Numbered from the stretch's first letter, positions 22,072-30,688 are shown. The stretch: 40,222 nt of DNA from an uncultured Collinsella sp. (GCA_938023905.1 CALJCO010000093.1:1-40222), one strand, 5' to 3'. The notes: generated by a model not told the origin, from the letters alone. Program-made: numbers and translations.

Positions 22072-23028
22072 ATGATCGATCTTAAGAATGACAAGATTGA
22101 CAATCCTGAAGATAAAACTCAGGAAAATGAAGAGGTTGAGAATTCTTCGAATAAAAAGCGAGTAATTATTGGTGCCGGTATTGTTGCTCTGCTTATTGCT
22201 GGTTGTGTCGGTGGTTATGCTGGTTACAATTACAAACAAGCATGTAGTGAACATAATCAGCAGGTTGAAGTTTTGTATTCAAAGGCTAGCGATAGTGTTG
22301 CTGCCTTTAAAGCTGATCCTAGGCTGCTAACTTTTGAGCAACGTCTTGATGCCATTAAAAATGCTCAAAATAATAAAGAGATTTTGAATAAAGAAATCTC
22401 TGATGACAGTTATAAGTATGCTGATGGCACTTCCCCTGATTGGACGAAGTTGCTTAATGAATACGATTCCATAATTAAAGACTGCCGTAATGCTCAAAAT
22501 AATGAGTGGAATACTTCTCTAGCTGACCATGTTAATTTTGATGTAAATTCTACTGAAGATACCGACTCTCTCCAACAGCATATAAATACCCTTAATGGCC
22601 TTCTTAATGATATTTCTAATAAAGACAACCAGAAGCTTATTTTTGAAGATGCCAAAAAGGATTCTAAGAAGTTCATTGATCAAATCAATGAACAGATCAG
22701 TCGTTATCAAGCTCGTATTGATGATGTGAACAAGGCCAAGGCTGAAGATGAGGCTAAGGCTCAAGAAGAAGCAACTAAGGCTCAGCAGCAGGCTTCTCAG
22801 CAAAACAATTATTCCAGTAATTCTGGTAGTAATTATTCTGGCGGTAGCGGCTATTCTGATGGCTCCTCTAATAGTGGTTATTCTGGCGGCTCCTCTAACG
22901 GCGGCAGCAAAATAGTCATTAAAACCATGGACGTTTATGACGAAAATGGTAACTATGTTGGATCGACTCATTGGTATAGCGATGGTACCTGTGACGATCC
23001 CTATTCTGCCGGTATGGGCGGATTTTAA
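22072..23028 (+). CDS. AT-rich, membrane-anchored coiled-coil surface protein of unknown function
   Basis: I do not recognise a family. The 318-residue protein starts with 29 charged residues, then one membrane helix (about 31-51, VIIGAGIVALLIAGCVGGYA) that could be an uncleaved anchor. It is followed by a long helical, probably coiled-coil region (about 55-235) with Asn/Asp/Lys/Gln-rich sequence, then a Gly/Ser/Tyr/Asn-rich linker (about 240-280) and a C-terminal tail ending VYDENGNYVGSTHWYSDGTCDDPYSAGMGGF (about 285-318). GAGGGG lies just before the ATG. The gene is much richer in A and T than its neighbours, which suggests recent transfer. It stands alone between rsmB and a terminator. Confidence 0.8.
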   Translation: MIDLKNDKIDNPEDKTQENEEVENSSNKKRVIIGAGIVALLIAGCVGGYAGYNYKQACSEHNQQVEVLYSKASDSVAAFKADPRLLTFEQRLDAIKNAQNNKEILNKEISDDSYKYADGTSPDWTKLLNEYDSIIKDCRNAQNNEWNTSLADHVNFDVNSTEDTDSLQQHINTLNGLLNDISNKDNQKLIFEDAKKDSKKFIDQINEQISRYQARIDDVNKAKAEDEAKAQEEATKAQQQASQQNNYSSNSGSNYSGGSGYSDGSSNSGYSGGSSNGGSKIVIKTMDVYDENGNYVGSTHWYSDGTCDDPYSAGMGGF

Positions 23029-23076
23029 ATTATGCTAATTATTAAAAATTAATTAGCTACCTATAGCGCTAAGAAA

Positions 23077-23108
23077 CAGCCCCGCGATTGGTGTCGGTCG
23101 CGGGGCTG
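23077..23108. terminator. Bidirectional terminator hairpin
   Basis: The perfect inverted repeat CAGCCCCGCGA/TCGCGGGGCTG with a 10-nt loop lies between convergent genes. On the minus strand it is followed by TTTCTTAG, so it ends the fmdB-like transcript, and probably also that of the AT-rich gene. Confidence 0.75.
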
Positions 23109-23116
23109 ATTGGTTT

Positions 23117-23353
23117 CTAGCGGTTATGCGGGCAGTTGGCGCAGCAGCCGCTGGTGGCGCTGGTGCTTGAGCCACCGCTGCGCTGGTCGGTGTTGTAGAA
23201 GCCGCTGCCCTCAAACTTGATGCCGCTGGCCGAGAACGTCTTGGCGGCCGGAGCGCCGCAGCTCGGGCACACGACCTCGGGAGTCTCGGACATGGGATGC
23301 TCAACCTCAAACACGTTGCCGCAGCTCGAGCACTTGTAATCGTAGCGCGCCAT
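23117..23353 (-). CDS. FmdB-type zinc-ribbon protein
   Basis: The 78-residue protein begins MARYDYKCSSCGNVFEVEH and continues VVCPSCGAPAAKTF, giving the two CxxC pairs of the FmdB regulatory zinc ribbon (residues 8-11 and 29-32). A Ser/Gly/Thr-rich tail follows and ends with a second Cys cluster, GCCANCPHNR, that may bind metal too. FmdB proteins are small zinc-binding proteins of poorly defined regulatory role. The upstream sequence (minus strand) contains GGAAG before the ATG. It lies after a terminator of the GH13-GH77 gene. Confidence 0.85.
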   Translation of the reverse strand: MARYDYKCSSCGNVFEVEHPMSETPEVVCPSCGAPAAKTFSASGIKFEGSGFYNTDQRSGGSSTSATSGCCANCPHNR

Positions 23354-23370
23354 AATACTTCCTTTTCAGC

Positions 23371-23397
23371 ATAAAGCGGGCAGATTACTCTGCCCGC
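23371..23397 (-). terminator. Terminator after the GH13-GH77 fusion gene
   Basis: The perfect 8-bp stem GCGGGCAG/CTGCCCGC with a 6-nt loop is followed on the minus strand by TTTATGC. It lies 45 nt beyond the stop of the fusion gene and before the FmdB start. Confidence 0.65.
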
Positions 23398-23441
23398 AAA
23401 AATTCAAACGTCTGTAACTGTACCCTATATCGGGGGTTTTA

Positions 23442-26400
23442 TCACGCTTCGCCCCAGAATCTATGGGTGTTGCGCAGGAGCTGCGCAGTTTTGCCCTCGG
23501 CGGCCGCAACGTCGGCCTCGTCAGCCTGCCAGGTCCAGTTGCCCGTGGCCACGCCCGGTACGTTCATGCGCGCGTCGTCGCCCAGCCCCAGGACATCCTG
23601 CAGCGGCATCATCACCAGGGGAGCGTCGCTTGCCAGCGCGTCGCTCATCAGCTTGGCCGCCACCTCAACACCGCTTGGTTCATCGCCGCCCGCAAAGGAA
23701 CGCGTGCTCCAACCGGCCAATGTCGACGTATCGTGCGTCGAGGTGTACAGGATCTTGCCCGGCGTGGGGTGCACGCCGTTGCGGACGTCGTAGTCGCTAA
23801 ACTCCAGCACGTCCATGCCGGGAAAGCCGCAGGTCGAAGCCATGGCGCGAACGCCGGGCGTCAGGTAGCCCAGGTCCTCGGCAATAAAGTTGAGCGGCCC
23901 CAACTCGTCATAGGCGGTCTGGAAAAGGTCCTTGCCCGGGCCTGCCAGCCAACGCCCGTCGGCGCAGGCCTTACCTGCGGGAATGCTAAAGTAGCTGTGG
24001 AAGCCCAGGAAGTGATCCAGGCGCACGCGGTCGTAGAGCGAGAACGCACGACGTAGGCGATCCATCCACCAGCGGTAGCCGTTCTGCTTCATGTGGTCCC
24101 AGCGGAACGTCGGGTTGCCCCACACCTGGCCCTCGGGCGCAAAGTTGTCGGGCGGCGCACCGGAGATCTCGATTGCCTTACCGGTATCGGACAGCCAGAA
24201 GTTCTCGGGTTCGCTCCACGCATCTGCCGAATCGTCGGACACGTACATAGGAATATCGCCGATGACCTCGATGCCCTTCTTGTGCGCATAGTTCATAAGC
24301 TCGCACCAAGCCAGGTCAAAGCGGTACTGCATGTACGCCTGAAGCTCGGCCTCGTCGTGGAAACGCTTGTCGTCAATCAAGTGCTCGTTGTAGCGCGCAA
24401 CATTTGCCGGCCAATCGTGGCGCGATTCGCCCTCAAAGTACTTTTTGACGGCCATGTAGACGCAGTATTTCTCGAGCCAATCGGCATTGCGATGTTTAAA
24501 CGCGGTGTACAGCGGATCGGCATCCTCGCCTCCGCGGGCCTTCCAGGTCTCAAAGTCGGCCGCCAGCTCCTCGTGGCTTTCGGGCAGCAGGTCGATATTG
24601 CCCGCAAAAGCTGAGGGACCGGCGTAAGGGGAGCGGAAGAAGTCCGTAGGGTTGACGGGGAGAACCTGCCAGTAGCGCATACCCATGGCGGCCAGATGGT
24701 CGATAAAGCGACGCGTGGACGCGCCGATCGTACCGGGCTTGCCGTCGTCGGTCGGCACCGATGTGATATGACACACAACACCTGCGCCGTGATCGAGCGG
24801 CTCCTGCAGGCGCTGCTCGGCATGGTGATAGATGATCGACGAGCCCAGCGGATACAAATCGAGCGTGACCGTGCCGTTGTGGATCTCGCACTCGTGACCG
24901 CTGATCACGTCACTCGCGCATTCATCGAGCGCCGGAATCGTCACGCGGTGCGAATTGCGCAGACTACGATTAATGATAACCGTCGCGGACTCGCCGTCCT
25001 TGCCCGTGCGGTTGTATGCCAGCACCTCGTCGTTGAGCGCGAAGGCCTTGATCTCGCCGTCGATCATAAACGGTAGTGCGCGGCGTACGGCGGAGGCGTT
25101 TTTGACAATAGCCAGCGTGTCGAAGTCGTGCAGTTGGTTCTTGGTCGGCAGGGTGCGGCGGTTGCCCGGATCGGTTAGACCCTCCAGGCCGTACTCATCG
25201 CCATAGTAAATCGAAGGCACGCCCGGGAACGTCATCTGCATGAGCGTTGCGAGCCAAAAACGGCTCTTGGCCAGGCCCATCGAGTTCTCGTCCAGACGCC
25301 ATTTGCTGCGCTCGCACTCGGGCAGCTGCGACTCATCGGGGCCGCCGCCGAGCACCGAGATAATGCGCGGACGGTCGTGGCTCGAAAGCAGATTAAGTGC
25401 GCAGGACAGGGCCTCACGGGGATAGTTCTCGCGCAGGGTTTCGATATCCTCGGCTGCCTGGTAGGCGTTCTTGTAGCCCATCAAAAAGCCGATGACCATG
25501 TCGCGGAAGGGGTAATCCATAGCAGAGTCCAGCTCGGAGCCTTGCAGATAGCGGCGCAGATGGCCGTAGCTGATCTTGTTGGAGGCGTCTTCCCAGACTT
25601 CGCCGAGCAACAGTGCATCAGGCTTCTCGGCGAGCACGGCCTTTTTGATCTCGGCCAGGAAGTCATCGGAAAGCTCGTCGGCCACGTCTAGGCGCCAGCC
25701 ATGAGCGCCGGCACGTAGCCATTTACGGATCACGCCGTCCTTGCCCAGGAGCCGCTCGCGTACCAGCTCAGAGCTCTCATTGATGGCGGGCATATTGCCC
25801 ACGCCCCACCAGCAGTCGTACGAGCCGTCCTCGTGGAAATAAAACGCATCGCGCCACGGCGAATCCTCGCTCTGCCACGCGCCCACACCGGGGTAGTTGC
25901 CGTAGCGGTTAAAGTAGATCGAGTCGTCGCCTGTGTGGTTGAAGACGCCATCCAGAATGATGGAGATGCCCAGCTTCTCGGCCGCCTGGCACAGCTCGGT
26001 AAAGTCCTGCTCGGTGCCCAGGATCGGGTCGATCTTGGTGTAGTCGGCCGTGTCGTAGCGGTGGTTGCTCGCGGCTTCAAAAATGGGGTTGAGGTAGATG
26101 GCTGTAAAGCCCAGCTCGGCGATGCGAGGCAGGTCTTCCTGGATGCCCTTGAGCGACCCGCCGTAGAAGTCCCAGGTTTTGATGGAGCCGTCTTCGGCGC
26201 GCTCGTACACGGGCGGCTTGTTCCAGTCCTCGACCATGCGGCGCTGGATTCCGTTGCGTGGTTTTTCGACCTCGGCCAGCGTGCGCTCGCGCCAGTGCTC
26301 GTCGCGGGCGTAGCGATCGGGGAAGATCTGGTAGACCATGCCACGCTCGTACCACTCGGGACGCACTTCGCGGTGCTTATAGACGGTAATCTGGAAGGAC

Positions 26401-26738
26401 GGCACCTCGGCGTAGTCGTAAGTTACGCCCTCGCCACCGGTGCGACCCTGCGGTGCGCCCAAGCGGACCTCGGGCTGGCCCTCGATATTGCAGATAAAGC
26501 TGTACCAGATAAGACAGGGCTCGGTGCACTCAAGCTCTACGGTAAATATGCCGTCGCCCTCGTGCGTCATGGGATACCGAGACTCACCGATCTCATCGAC
26601 CCAGGTACGCAACGTAAGCGTTGCCTGGTTGGGATCGGCATCCTCCAAAATCACCGAGAGGGAAACGGAAGTTCCAGTGGTCACAGCGCCAAACGGAGTG
26701 CGAAACTGCGGCAGACGGCTGTTGTGAATCAATCTCAT
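23442..26738 (-). CDS. Fused alpha-glucan hydrolase (GH13) and 4-alpha-glucanotransferase (GH77, MalQ-like)
   Basis: One uninterrupted 1098-residue protein holds two enzymes. Residues 1-120 form a beta-rich starch-binding-like start, and 130-630 a GH13 neopullulanase/maltogenic-amylase-type barrel: DGVFNH (263-268), GWRLDVADE with nucleophile D351, LLGEVW with acid E380, and SSHDRP with D455. Residues about 645-1098 are a GH77 domain: SPYAGPSAFAGN (703-714), GDIPMYVSDDSADAW, RLDHFLG with nucleophile D908, FIAEDLG with acid/base E954 and STHDTSTLAGW with D1003. The first half would cut branched dextrins, the second re-link maltodextrin chains, together processing glycogen or starch fragments. 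Both active sites look intact. The ribosome site is weak (GGA). It faces the glg operon terminator, with operator-like sites upstream. Confidence 0.93.
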   Translation of the reverse strand: MRLIHNSRLPQFRTPFGAVTTGTSVSLSVILEDADPNQATLTLRTWVDEIGESRYPMTHEGDGIFTVELECTEPCLIWYSFICNIEGQPEVRLGAPQGRTGGEGVTYDYAEVPSFQITVYKHREVRPEWYERGMVYQIFPDRYARDEHWRERTLAEVEKPRNGIQRRMVEDWNKPPVYERAEDGSIKTWDFYGGSLKGIQEDLPRIAELGFTAIYLNPIFEAASNHRYDTADYTKIDPILGTEQDFTELCQAAEKLGISIILDGVFNHTGDDSIYFNRYGNYPGVGAWQSEDSPWRDAFYFHEDGSYDCWWGVGNMPAINESSELVRERLLGKDGVIRKWLRAGAHGWRLDVADELSDDFLAEIKKAVLAEKPDALLLGEVWEDASNKISYGHLRRYLQGSELDSAMDYPFRDMVIGFLMGYKNAYQAAEDIETLRENYPREALSCALNLLSSHDRPRIISVLGGGPDESQLPECERSKWRLDENSMGLAKSRFWLATLMQMTFPGVPSIYYGDEYGLEGLTDPGNRRTLPTKNQLHDFDTLAIVKNASAVRRALPFMIDGEIKAFALNDEVLAYNRTGKDGESATVIINRSLRNSHRVTIPALDECASDVISGHECEIHNGTVTLDLYPLGSSIIYHHAEQRLQEPLDHGAGVVCHITSVPTDDGKPGTIGASTRRFIDHLAAMGMRYWQVLPVNPTDFFRSPYAGPSAFAGNIDLLPESHEELAADFETWKARGGEDADPLYTAFKHRNADWLEKYCVYMAVKKYFEGESRHDWPANVARYNEHLIDDKRFHDEAELQAYMQYRFDLAWCELMNYAHKKGIEVIGDIPMYVSDDSADAWSEPENFWLSDTGKAIEISGAPPDNFAPEGQVWGNPTFRWDHMKQNGYRWWMDRLRRAFSLYDRVRLDHFLGFHSYFSIPAGKACADGRWLAGPGKDLFQTAYDELGPLNFIAEDLGYLTPGVRAMASTCGFPGMDVLEFSDYDVRNGVHPTPGKILYTSTHDTSTLAGWSTRSFAGGDEPSGVEVAAKLMSDALASDAPLVMMPLQDVLGLGDDARMNVPGVATGNWTWQADEADVAAAEGKTAQLLRNTHRFWGEA

Positions 26739-26799
26739 AATACGGTCCAGTTCAATAGAATCACGGCCTGCGGGCCATGGGCTTTACGCACAGGATGTA

Positions 26800-26880
26800 A
26801 GTATATCTGTTGCACACAGGCTGTATAAACAACATCCGTTTACCATCGGCGAACGGTTGTCCTAGAAAATCGTTTTACCA
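26800..26880 (-). promoter_or_regulatory. Promoter region of the GH13-GH77 gene with TGGTAAA(A)CG operators
   Basis: On the minus strand a -10 box TATACT (26805-26800) has a weak TTTATA about 18 nt upstream. Further upstream are TGGTAAAC (26845-26838) and TGGTAAAAC (26880-26872); the latter begins a LacI-like imperfect palindrome with central CG (26862-26880). The same TGGTAAAAC half-site recurs at 36965-37030. Confidence 0.5.
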
Positions 26881-26948
26881 TCCAAACTATCGCGATATTT
26901 AAAAACGCCTATACCGATACTATTTGTAGCCAAACAAAAGTACTGCGA

Positions 26949-27090
26949 TTTACTACGACGAATTGAATGATCTCAACCACTGTCAATTTGGTGATATTAA
27001 AACCGCAGGTAGAAGTGTTACCAATTTCGTAGATTGATCGTTGTGGTCGGCCGGAGCCATTTTATCGTAGTAAACCGGCCTTCTTTTTAA
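26949..27090 (+). ncRNA. Candidate small RNA ending in an orphan plus-strand terminator
   Basis: GGCCGG (27049-27054) and CCGGCC (27075-27080) are followed by TTCTTTTTAA, a textbook terminator on the plus strand, yet no plus-strand gene ends here. The 20-nt loop contains TCGTAGTAAA (27065-27074), fully complementary to TTTACTACGA at 26949-26958, about 105 nt upstream. This allows an alternative fold. No clear promoter was found, so the 5' end is only a guess. The rest of the gene-free stretch 26739-27169 holds the promoter region of the GH13-GH77 gene and the glgA terminator. Confidence 0.35.
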
Positions 27091-27104
27091 TACAGAAGTT
27101 CAAC

Positions 27105-27135
27105 CAAGAAGAGGGCGCCTGGTTGGGGCGCCCTC
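27105..27135 (-). terminator. Terminator of the glycogen operon
   Basis: Perfect 9-bp stem GAGGGCGCC/GGCGCCCTC with a 7-nt loop, followed on the minus strand by TTCTTGGTTG. It lies 35 nt after the glgA stop, the last gene of the operon. Confidence 0.7.
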
Positions 27136-27169
27136 CTTTGCGTTGAGGATTAAGTTTCAATCGTCCGGA

Positions 27170-29470
27170 TTAGCGGCGCTTGCGGGTGGCAGTTGCCTTG
27201 CGTACGGAGGTCTTCTTGGTCGGGGCCTTTTCCTCAGTGGGGGCGGCGGGGGAGACCGGGGTCTCCTTGGCGGGCTTGGCCTTTGCCGTAGCCTTGGGAG
27301 CGGTCTTGACCTCTGCGGCCTTCGGCGCAGGCTTGGCCTTTACTGCGGGTTTGGCCTCGGCCTTAGCTTCCGCCTTAGGAGCAGCAGCCTTTGCCGTGGT
27401 CTTCTTGGCCGTCGTCGTGCGCTTTCGCGTGGTGGTCTTGGCAGCGGGCTTGTCCTCGACGGTTGCCTCCGCCTTGGACTCTGCAGGCGTCTCCTCGACC
27501 TTGGCTGCCGGCTTTGCGGCTGCCTTGGTCGCGGCGGCCTTGGTAGCCGTCGCCTTCGTAGCTGTAGTCTTCTTGGCTGCCGTTGCCTTCTTGGCGGTCG
27601 CGGTTGTCTTCTTGGCAGCGGTCTTTGCCGGAGCCTTGGCGGCCGGTTTGGCCTCAGCGACCTCGGCCTTTACCTCGGGAGCAGCCTCGGCCTCGGCGGC
27701 CTTCTTGGCAGCGGCGGTCGTGCGCTTGCGCGTGGTCGTTGTCTTGGCAGCCGTTGTTTTAGTCGCGGCAGCTTTGGTCGTCGTAGCCTTCTTAGCGGTC
27801 GTCTTGCGGGTCGTGGTCTTCTTAGCTGCGGGCTTTACAGCAGGCTTGACCTCGACCTCTGCCTTGGGAGCAACCTCAGCCTTCACCTCAGGCTCGGCCT
27901 TTGCGGGCTCAGCCTCAACAGGCTTCTCCTCGGCCTTGGGCTCCTCAGCGGCCACCGGCTCAGCAACAGCCTCAGGCTCGTCGACAACAGCCACCGGGCG
28001 CTCGATCTCCGGGTGCATAAAGAAGTACAGGTCCAGATACTTATCGGCCGAGCGCGTCCAGCTAAAGTCCTGGCTCATGGCCTGCGTTACCAGCTGGTTC
28101 CAGGCGTCGCGGTTATCCCAGAACAGACGCGCCGCGCGGAACACGGCGTCGCCCATCTCGTCGCCGTTAAAGTTGGTAAACGAGAAGCCCGTGCCTTCGC
28201 CGGTAAACTCGTTATACGGAATCACAGTGTCTTTCAGGCCGCCGGTCTCGCGCACGATAGGCAGGGTGCCGTAGCGCATGGCGATGATCTGCGACAGGCC
28301 GCAGGGCTCAAACTTCGAAGGCATTAGGAACATGTCGGCGGCGGCATACATGCGCTGCGACAGCGCAGGATCGAACTCGATGCGTGCGGCCATGGTGCCG
28401 GGGTACTTGCCCTGGAAGTAGCGTAGACCGTCCTCGTAGTCGCGGTCGCCGGTGCCCAGCACCGCCACCTGCACGCCGCCGGCCAAAATGCGGTCGAGCG
28501 CGTACATGACCAGGTCCATGCCCTTCTGGCGCGTCAGGCGTGTGACCATTACCATGAGCGGACGATCGTCACGAACCTCGAGCCCCAGCTCCTCCTGCAG
28601 CTTGGCCTTGCACACGGCCTTACCAGAACGGTCCTCCACGGTGTAGTTGGCGGCAATGCGCTTGTCGGTCGCCGGGTCAAAGCCCGCCACGTCAATGCCA
28701 TTCAAAATGCCCTGCAGCGCATAGGAGCGCTCGCGCAGCACGCCGTCCAGGCCCTCGCCAAACTCGGGCGTCTGGATCTCGCTGGCATAGGTGGGGCTCA
28801 CCGTGGTTATGGCGTCGGCATAGCGCAGGGCGCCCAGCATGTAGTTGATGCTGCAGGCGTCGCAACGCAGCTGCGAGGCGGCCGCCGGAATGTGTGCCAC
28901 ACCCAGGATGTCCTCCATCACGGTGTCGCTAAACTGGCCCTGGAACGCCACGTTGTGGATCGAGAACACGGTCTTGACGCGGTCATACAGCGGCAGGCCC
29001 TGGTAAAACTCGCGCAAAAACACGGGCGCAAGTGCCGTCTGCCAGTCATTGCAGTGCAGGATGTCGCACTCAAAGCCGGCCGGCAGGTGCTGCAGGCTCT
29101 CGGTGATGGCCTTGGAGAAGAACGCAAAGCGCTCGCCGTCGTCAAAGAAGCCGTACGGATAGTCGCGCGCAAAGTAGCGCTCGTTGTCGATGAACATATA
29201 GGTGACGCCGTCGTGCTCGAGCTTCTCGAGTCCGCAGTACTCGTTGCGCCAGCCCAGACTCACGTAAAAGTCGGAGAAGTGCTCCATCTGCGCCTTGTAC
29301 TTGTCCTTTATGGTGGCGTACTTGGGCACCATCACGATAACTTCGGCGCCGGCGCGCACAAGCGCCGCAGGCAGCGAGCCTGCCACGTCGCCCAGGCCAC
29401 CGGTCTTCACAAACGGTGCGCACTCGGCCGAGGCAAACACGATCTGCATCTTTTTGCTGGAATCAGCCAT
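27170..29470 (-). CDS. glgA: Glycogen synthase with a long histone-H1-like C-terminal tail
   Basis: The 766-residue protein has a normal GT5 synthase core at residues 1-485: KTGGLGDVAGSLP (22-34, ADP-glucose loop), HCNDWQTAL (139-147), TVSPTYASEIQTPEFGEGLDG, RLTRQKGMDL, and FEPCGLSQIIAMRYGTLPIVRETGGLKDTV (387-416), with the catalytic Glu. It adds glucose from ADP-glucose to glycogen. Then comes a tail of about 275 residues unlike any usual GlgA (about 480 residues): a Glu/Pro/Ala part (490-545), then a Lys/Ala/Thr-rich, repeat-like part with TTTRK, AAKKTT and KATATK units, ending TRKRR. It resembles histone H1-like bacterial tails and should be disordered and strongly basic. The start is the ATG after GGGAGACAAT. 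It is the last gene of the glg operon. Confidence 0.94.
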   Translation of the reverse strand: MADSSKKMQIVFASAECAPFVKTGGLGDVAGSLPAALVRAGAEVIVMVPKYATIKDKYKAQMEHFSDFYVSLGWRNEYCGLEKLEHDGVTYMFIDNERYFARDYPYGFFDDGERFAFFSKAITESLQHLPAGFECDILHCNDWQTALAPVFLREFYQGLPLYDRVKTVFSIHNVAFQGQFSDTVMEDILGVAHIPAAASQLRCDACSINYMLGALRYADAITTVSPTYASEIQTPEFGEGLDGVLRERSYALQGILNGIDVAGFDPATDKRIAANYTVEDRSGKAVCKAKLQEELGLEVRDDRPLMVMVTRLTRQKGMDLVMYALDRILAGGVQVAVLGTGDRDYEDGLRYFQGKYPGTMAARIEFDPALSQRMYAAADMFLMPSKFEPCGLSQIIAMRYGTLPIVRETGGLKDTVIPYNEFTGEGTGFSFTNFNGDEMGDAVFRAARLFWDNRDAWNQLVTQAMSQDFSWTRSADKYLDLYFFMHPEIERPVAVVDEPEAVAEPVAAEEPKAEEKPVEAEPAKAEPEVKAEVAPKAEVEVKPAVKPAAKKTTTRKTTAKKATTTKAAATKTTAAKTTTTRKRTTAAAKKAAEAEAAPEVKAEVAEAKPAAKAPAKTAAKKTTATAKKATAAKKTTATKATATKAAATKAAAKPAAKVEETPAESKAEATVEDKPAAKTTTRKRTTTAKKTTAKAAAPKAEAKAEAKPAVKAKPAPKAAEVKTAPKATAKAKPAKETPVSPAAPTEEKAPTKKTSVRKATATRKRR

Positions 29471-29493
29471 ATTGTCTCCCATGTTGCAATTCG

Positions 29494-29529
29494 AGAATAG
29501 CCGCCTGGCGCAAACCGGGCGGCTATTCT
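29494..29529 (-). promoter_or_regulatory. Intercistronic hairpin between glgD and glgA
   Basis: Perfect 12-bp inverted repeat AGAATAGCCGCC/GGCGGCTATTCT with a 12-nt loop. No T run follows on the minus strand. It may adjust the relative output of glgA by processing or partial termination. Confidence 0.6.
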
Positions 29530-29560
29530 ACGTGTTACGAGCGATGTTGCGGTGCCAACG

Positions 29561-30688
29561 TTAACGTACGATGGTGGTGTCGGAAGTTAACGGAGCCTTG
29601 CCCAGCACCAAGATGTTCTCGGGCGTGCCGCGAAGCTCGGTGTTGGTGGGAACCACGTTGTTCTTGTCCAGGATGGCGTTCTCAACGCGGGCGCCGCTCT
29701 TGATGATGCAGCTCTGGTTGATGATCGAGTTGGTTACCGAGGCGCCTTCCTCGACCACGACGCCGCGCGACAGGATCGAGTTGCGCACGGTGCCCTTGAT
29801 GATGCAGCCGGCCGAGATGATCGAGTTGCAGGCGTGGCTGCCGGTCGCGTAGCGCGAAGGCGGCACGTCGTGAGCCTTGGTCAGGATCGGGCGCTCGGGG
29901 TCAAAGAGCTGGTCGGCCACGGTCTGGTCGAGCAGGTCCATGCTGCGGCGATACAGCGACTTCTCGCTAAACACGCCCACGACCTCGCCCTTGTACTCGT
30001 AGCTGCACACGTCGATGTTGCCAAAGTCGCCCTGGAGTGCCTCGAGCAGGTCCAGATAGTCGGCGGCCTGGTAGTGGTCGATGATCTCGAGCAGCGTCTC
30101 GCGGTTGACGATGCAGCAGTCCATGGAGGCGTTGTCTCCGTACGCGACGCCGGCGCTCACGCCCGTCAGGCGGCCGTTCTCGTTAATCTCGAGTTTGGTC
30201 TCGTCTTCGACATTGCGCGTGGCCTTGCAGTACACCACGGTCATTTGGGCGCCGGAGTTCTCGTGCGCCTCGATGATGGTGTTGAGGTCCATGTTAAAGA
30301 TGATGTTGGTGCCCATCATCACGACATAGGGATTCTCCGAGCGCTGGAACAGCGTCTTGTTGGAGATGATGTCGCGCAGCAGGAAGCGCATGCCGCCCTT
30401 GGTGGTGCCATACGCGTTGCCGGGCACCATGAACAGGCCGCCCTTCTTGCGGTCCAGGCCCCAGTCCTTGCCCGAGCCCACGTGGTCGATCAGCGAGCGG
30501 TAGTTACCCGGCATGACGACTCCAACGGTCTTGATGCCGGCATTCATCATGTTGGACAGCGGAAAGTCGATCAGGCGGTAGCGGCCCAAAAACGGAACGG
30601 ACGCGATGGGGCGGTCCTTGAGCAGCACGCTGCCGTAGGTCGAAGAGTAGTTAGCGGTGATGTAACCGATGGCCTTGCGATTGATCAT
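29561..30688 (-). CDS. glgD: GlgD, catalytically altered ADP-glucose pyrophosphorylase subunit
   Basis: The 375-residue protein shares the GlgC fold (nucleotidyltransferase domain, then a left-handed beta-helix with hexapeptide repeats such as SIISAGCIIKGTVRNSIL). It lacks key catalytic parts: instead of the GGxGxRL loop it has TANYSSTYGSVL near the N-terminus, and instead of SGDHLYRMD it has MGTNIIFNMD, losing the metal-binding Asp. GlgD subunits pair with GlgC and alter its activity and allosteric response. The start is the ATG with GGGGGA upstream, 4 nt after the glgC stop, so the pair is tightly coupled. Confidence 0.93.
   Translation of the reverse strand: MINRKAIGYITANYSSTYGSVLLKDRPIASVPFLGRYRLIDFPLSNMMNAGIKTVGVVMPGNYRSLIDHVGSGKDWGLDRKKGGLFMVPGNAYGTTKGGMRFLLRDIISNKTLFQRSENPYVVMMGTNIIFNMDLNTIIEAHENSGAQMTVVYCKATRNVEDETKLEINENGRLTGVSAGVAYGDNASMDCCIVNRETLLEIIDHYQAADYLDLLEALQGDFGNIDVCSYEYKGEVVGVFSEKSLYRRSMDLLDQTVADQLFDPERPILTKAHDVPPSRYATGSHACNSIISAGCIIKGTVRNSILSRGVVVEEGASVTNSIINQSCIIKSGARVENAILDKNNVVPTNTELRGTPENILVLGKAPLTSDTTIVR

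Noticed and set aside
25000..25300. Possibility that the GH13-GH77 gene is two genes joined by a frameshift
   Set aside because: The frame is continuous with a plausible linker and complete domains on both sides; no duplicate start or ribosome site was seen at the junction.
27200..27990. Tandem DNA repeat or CRISPR-like array in the glgA 3' region
   Set aside because: The units repeat only as amino acids; codons vary, spacing is irregular and there are no unique spacers.
27143..28327. Long Gly/Leu/Ser-rich and Ala/Val-rich frames on the plus strand
   Set aside because: They are the reverse complement of the Lys/Ala/Thr repeats in the GlgA tail; the low-complexity look is a mirror effect.
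29494..29529. The glgD-glgA hairpin as a true terminator
   Set aside because: There is no T run on the minus strand and glgA follows at once with a good ribosome site.
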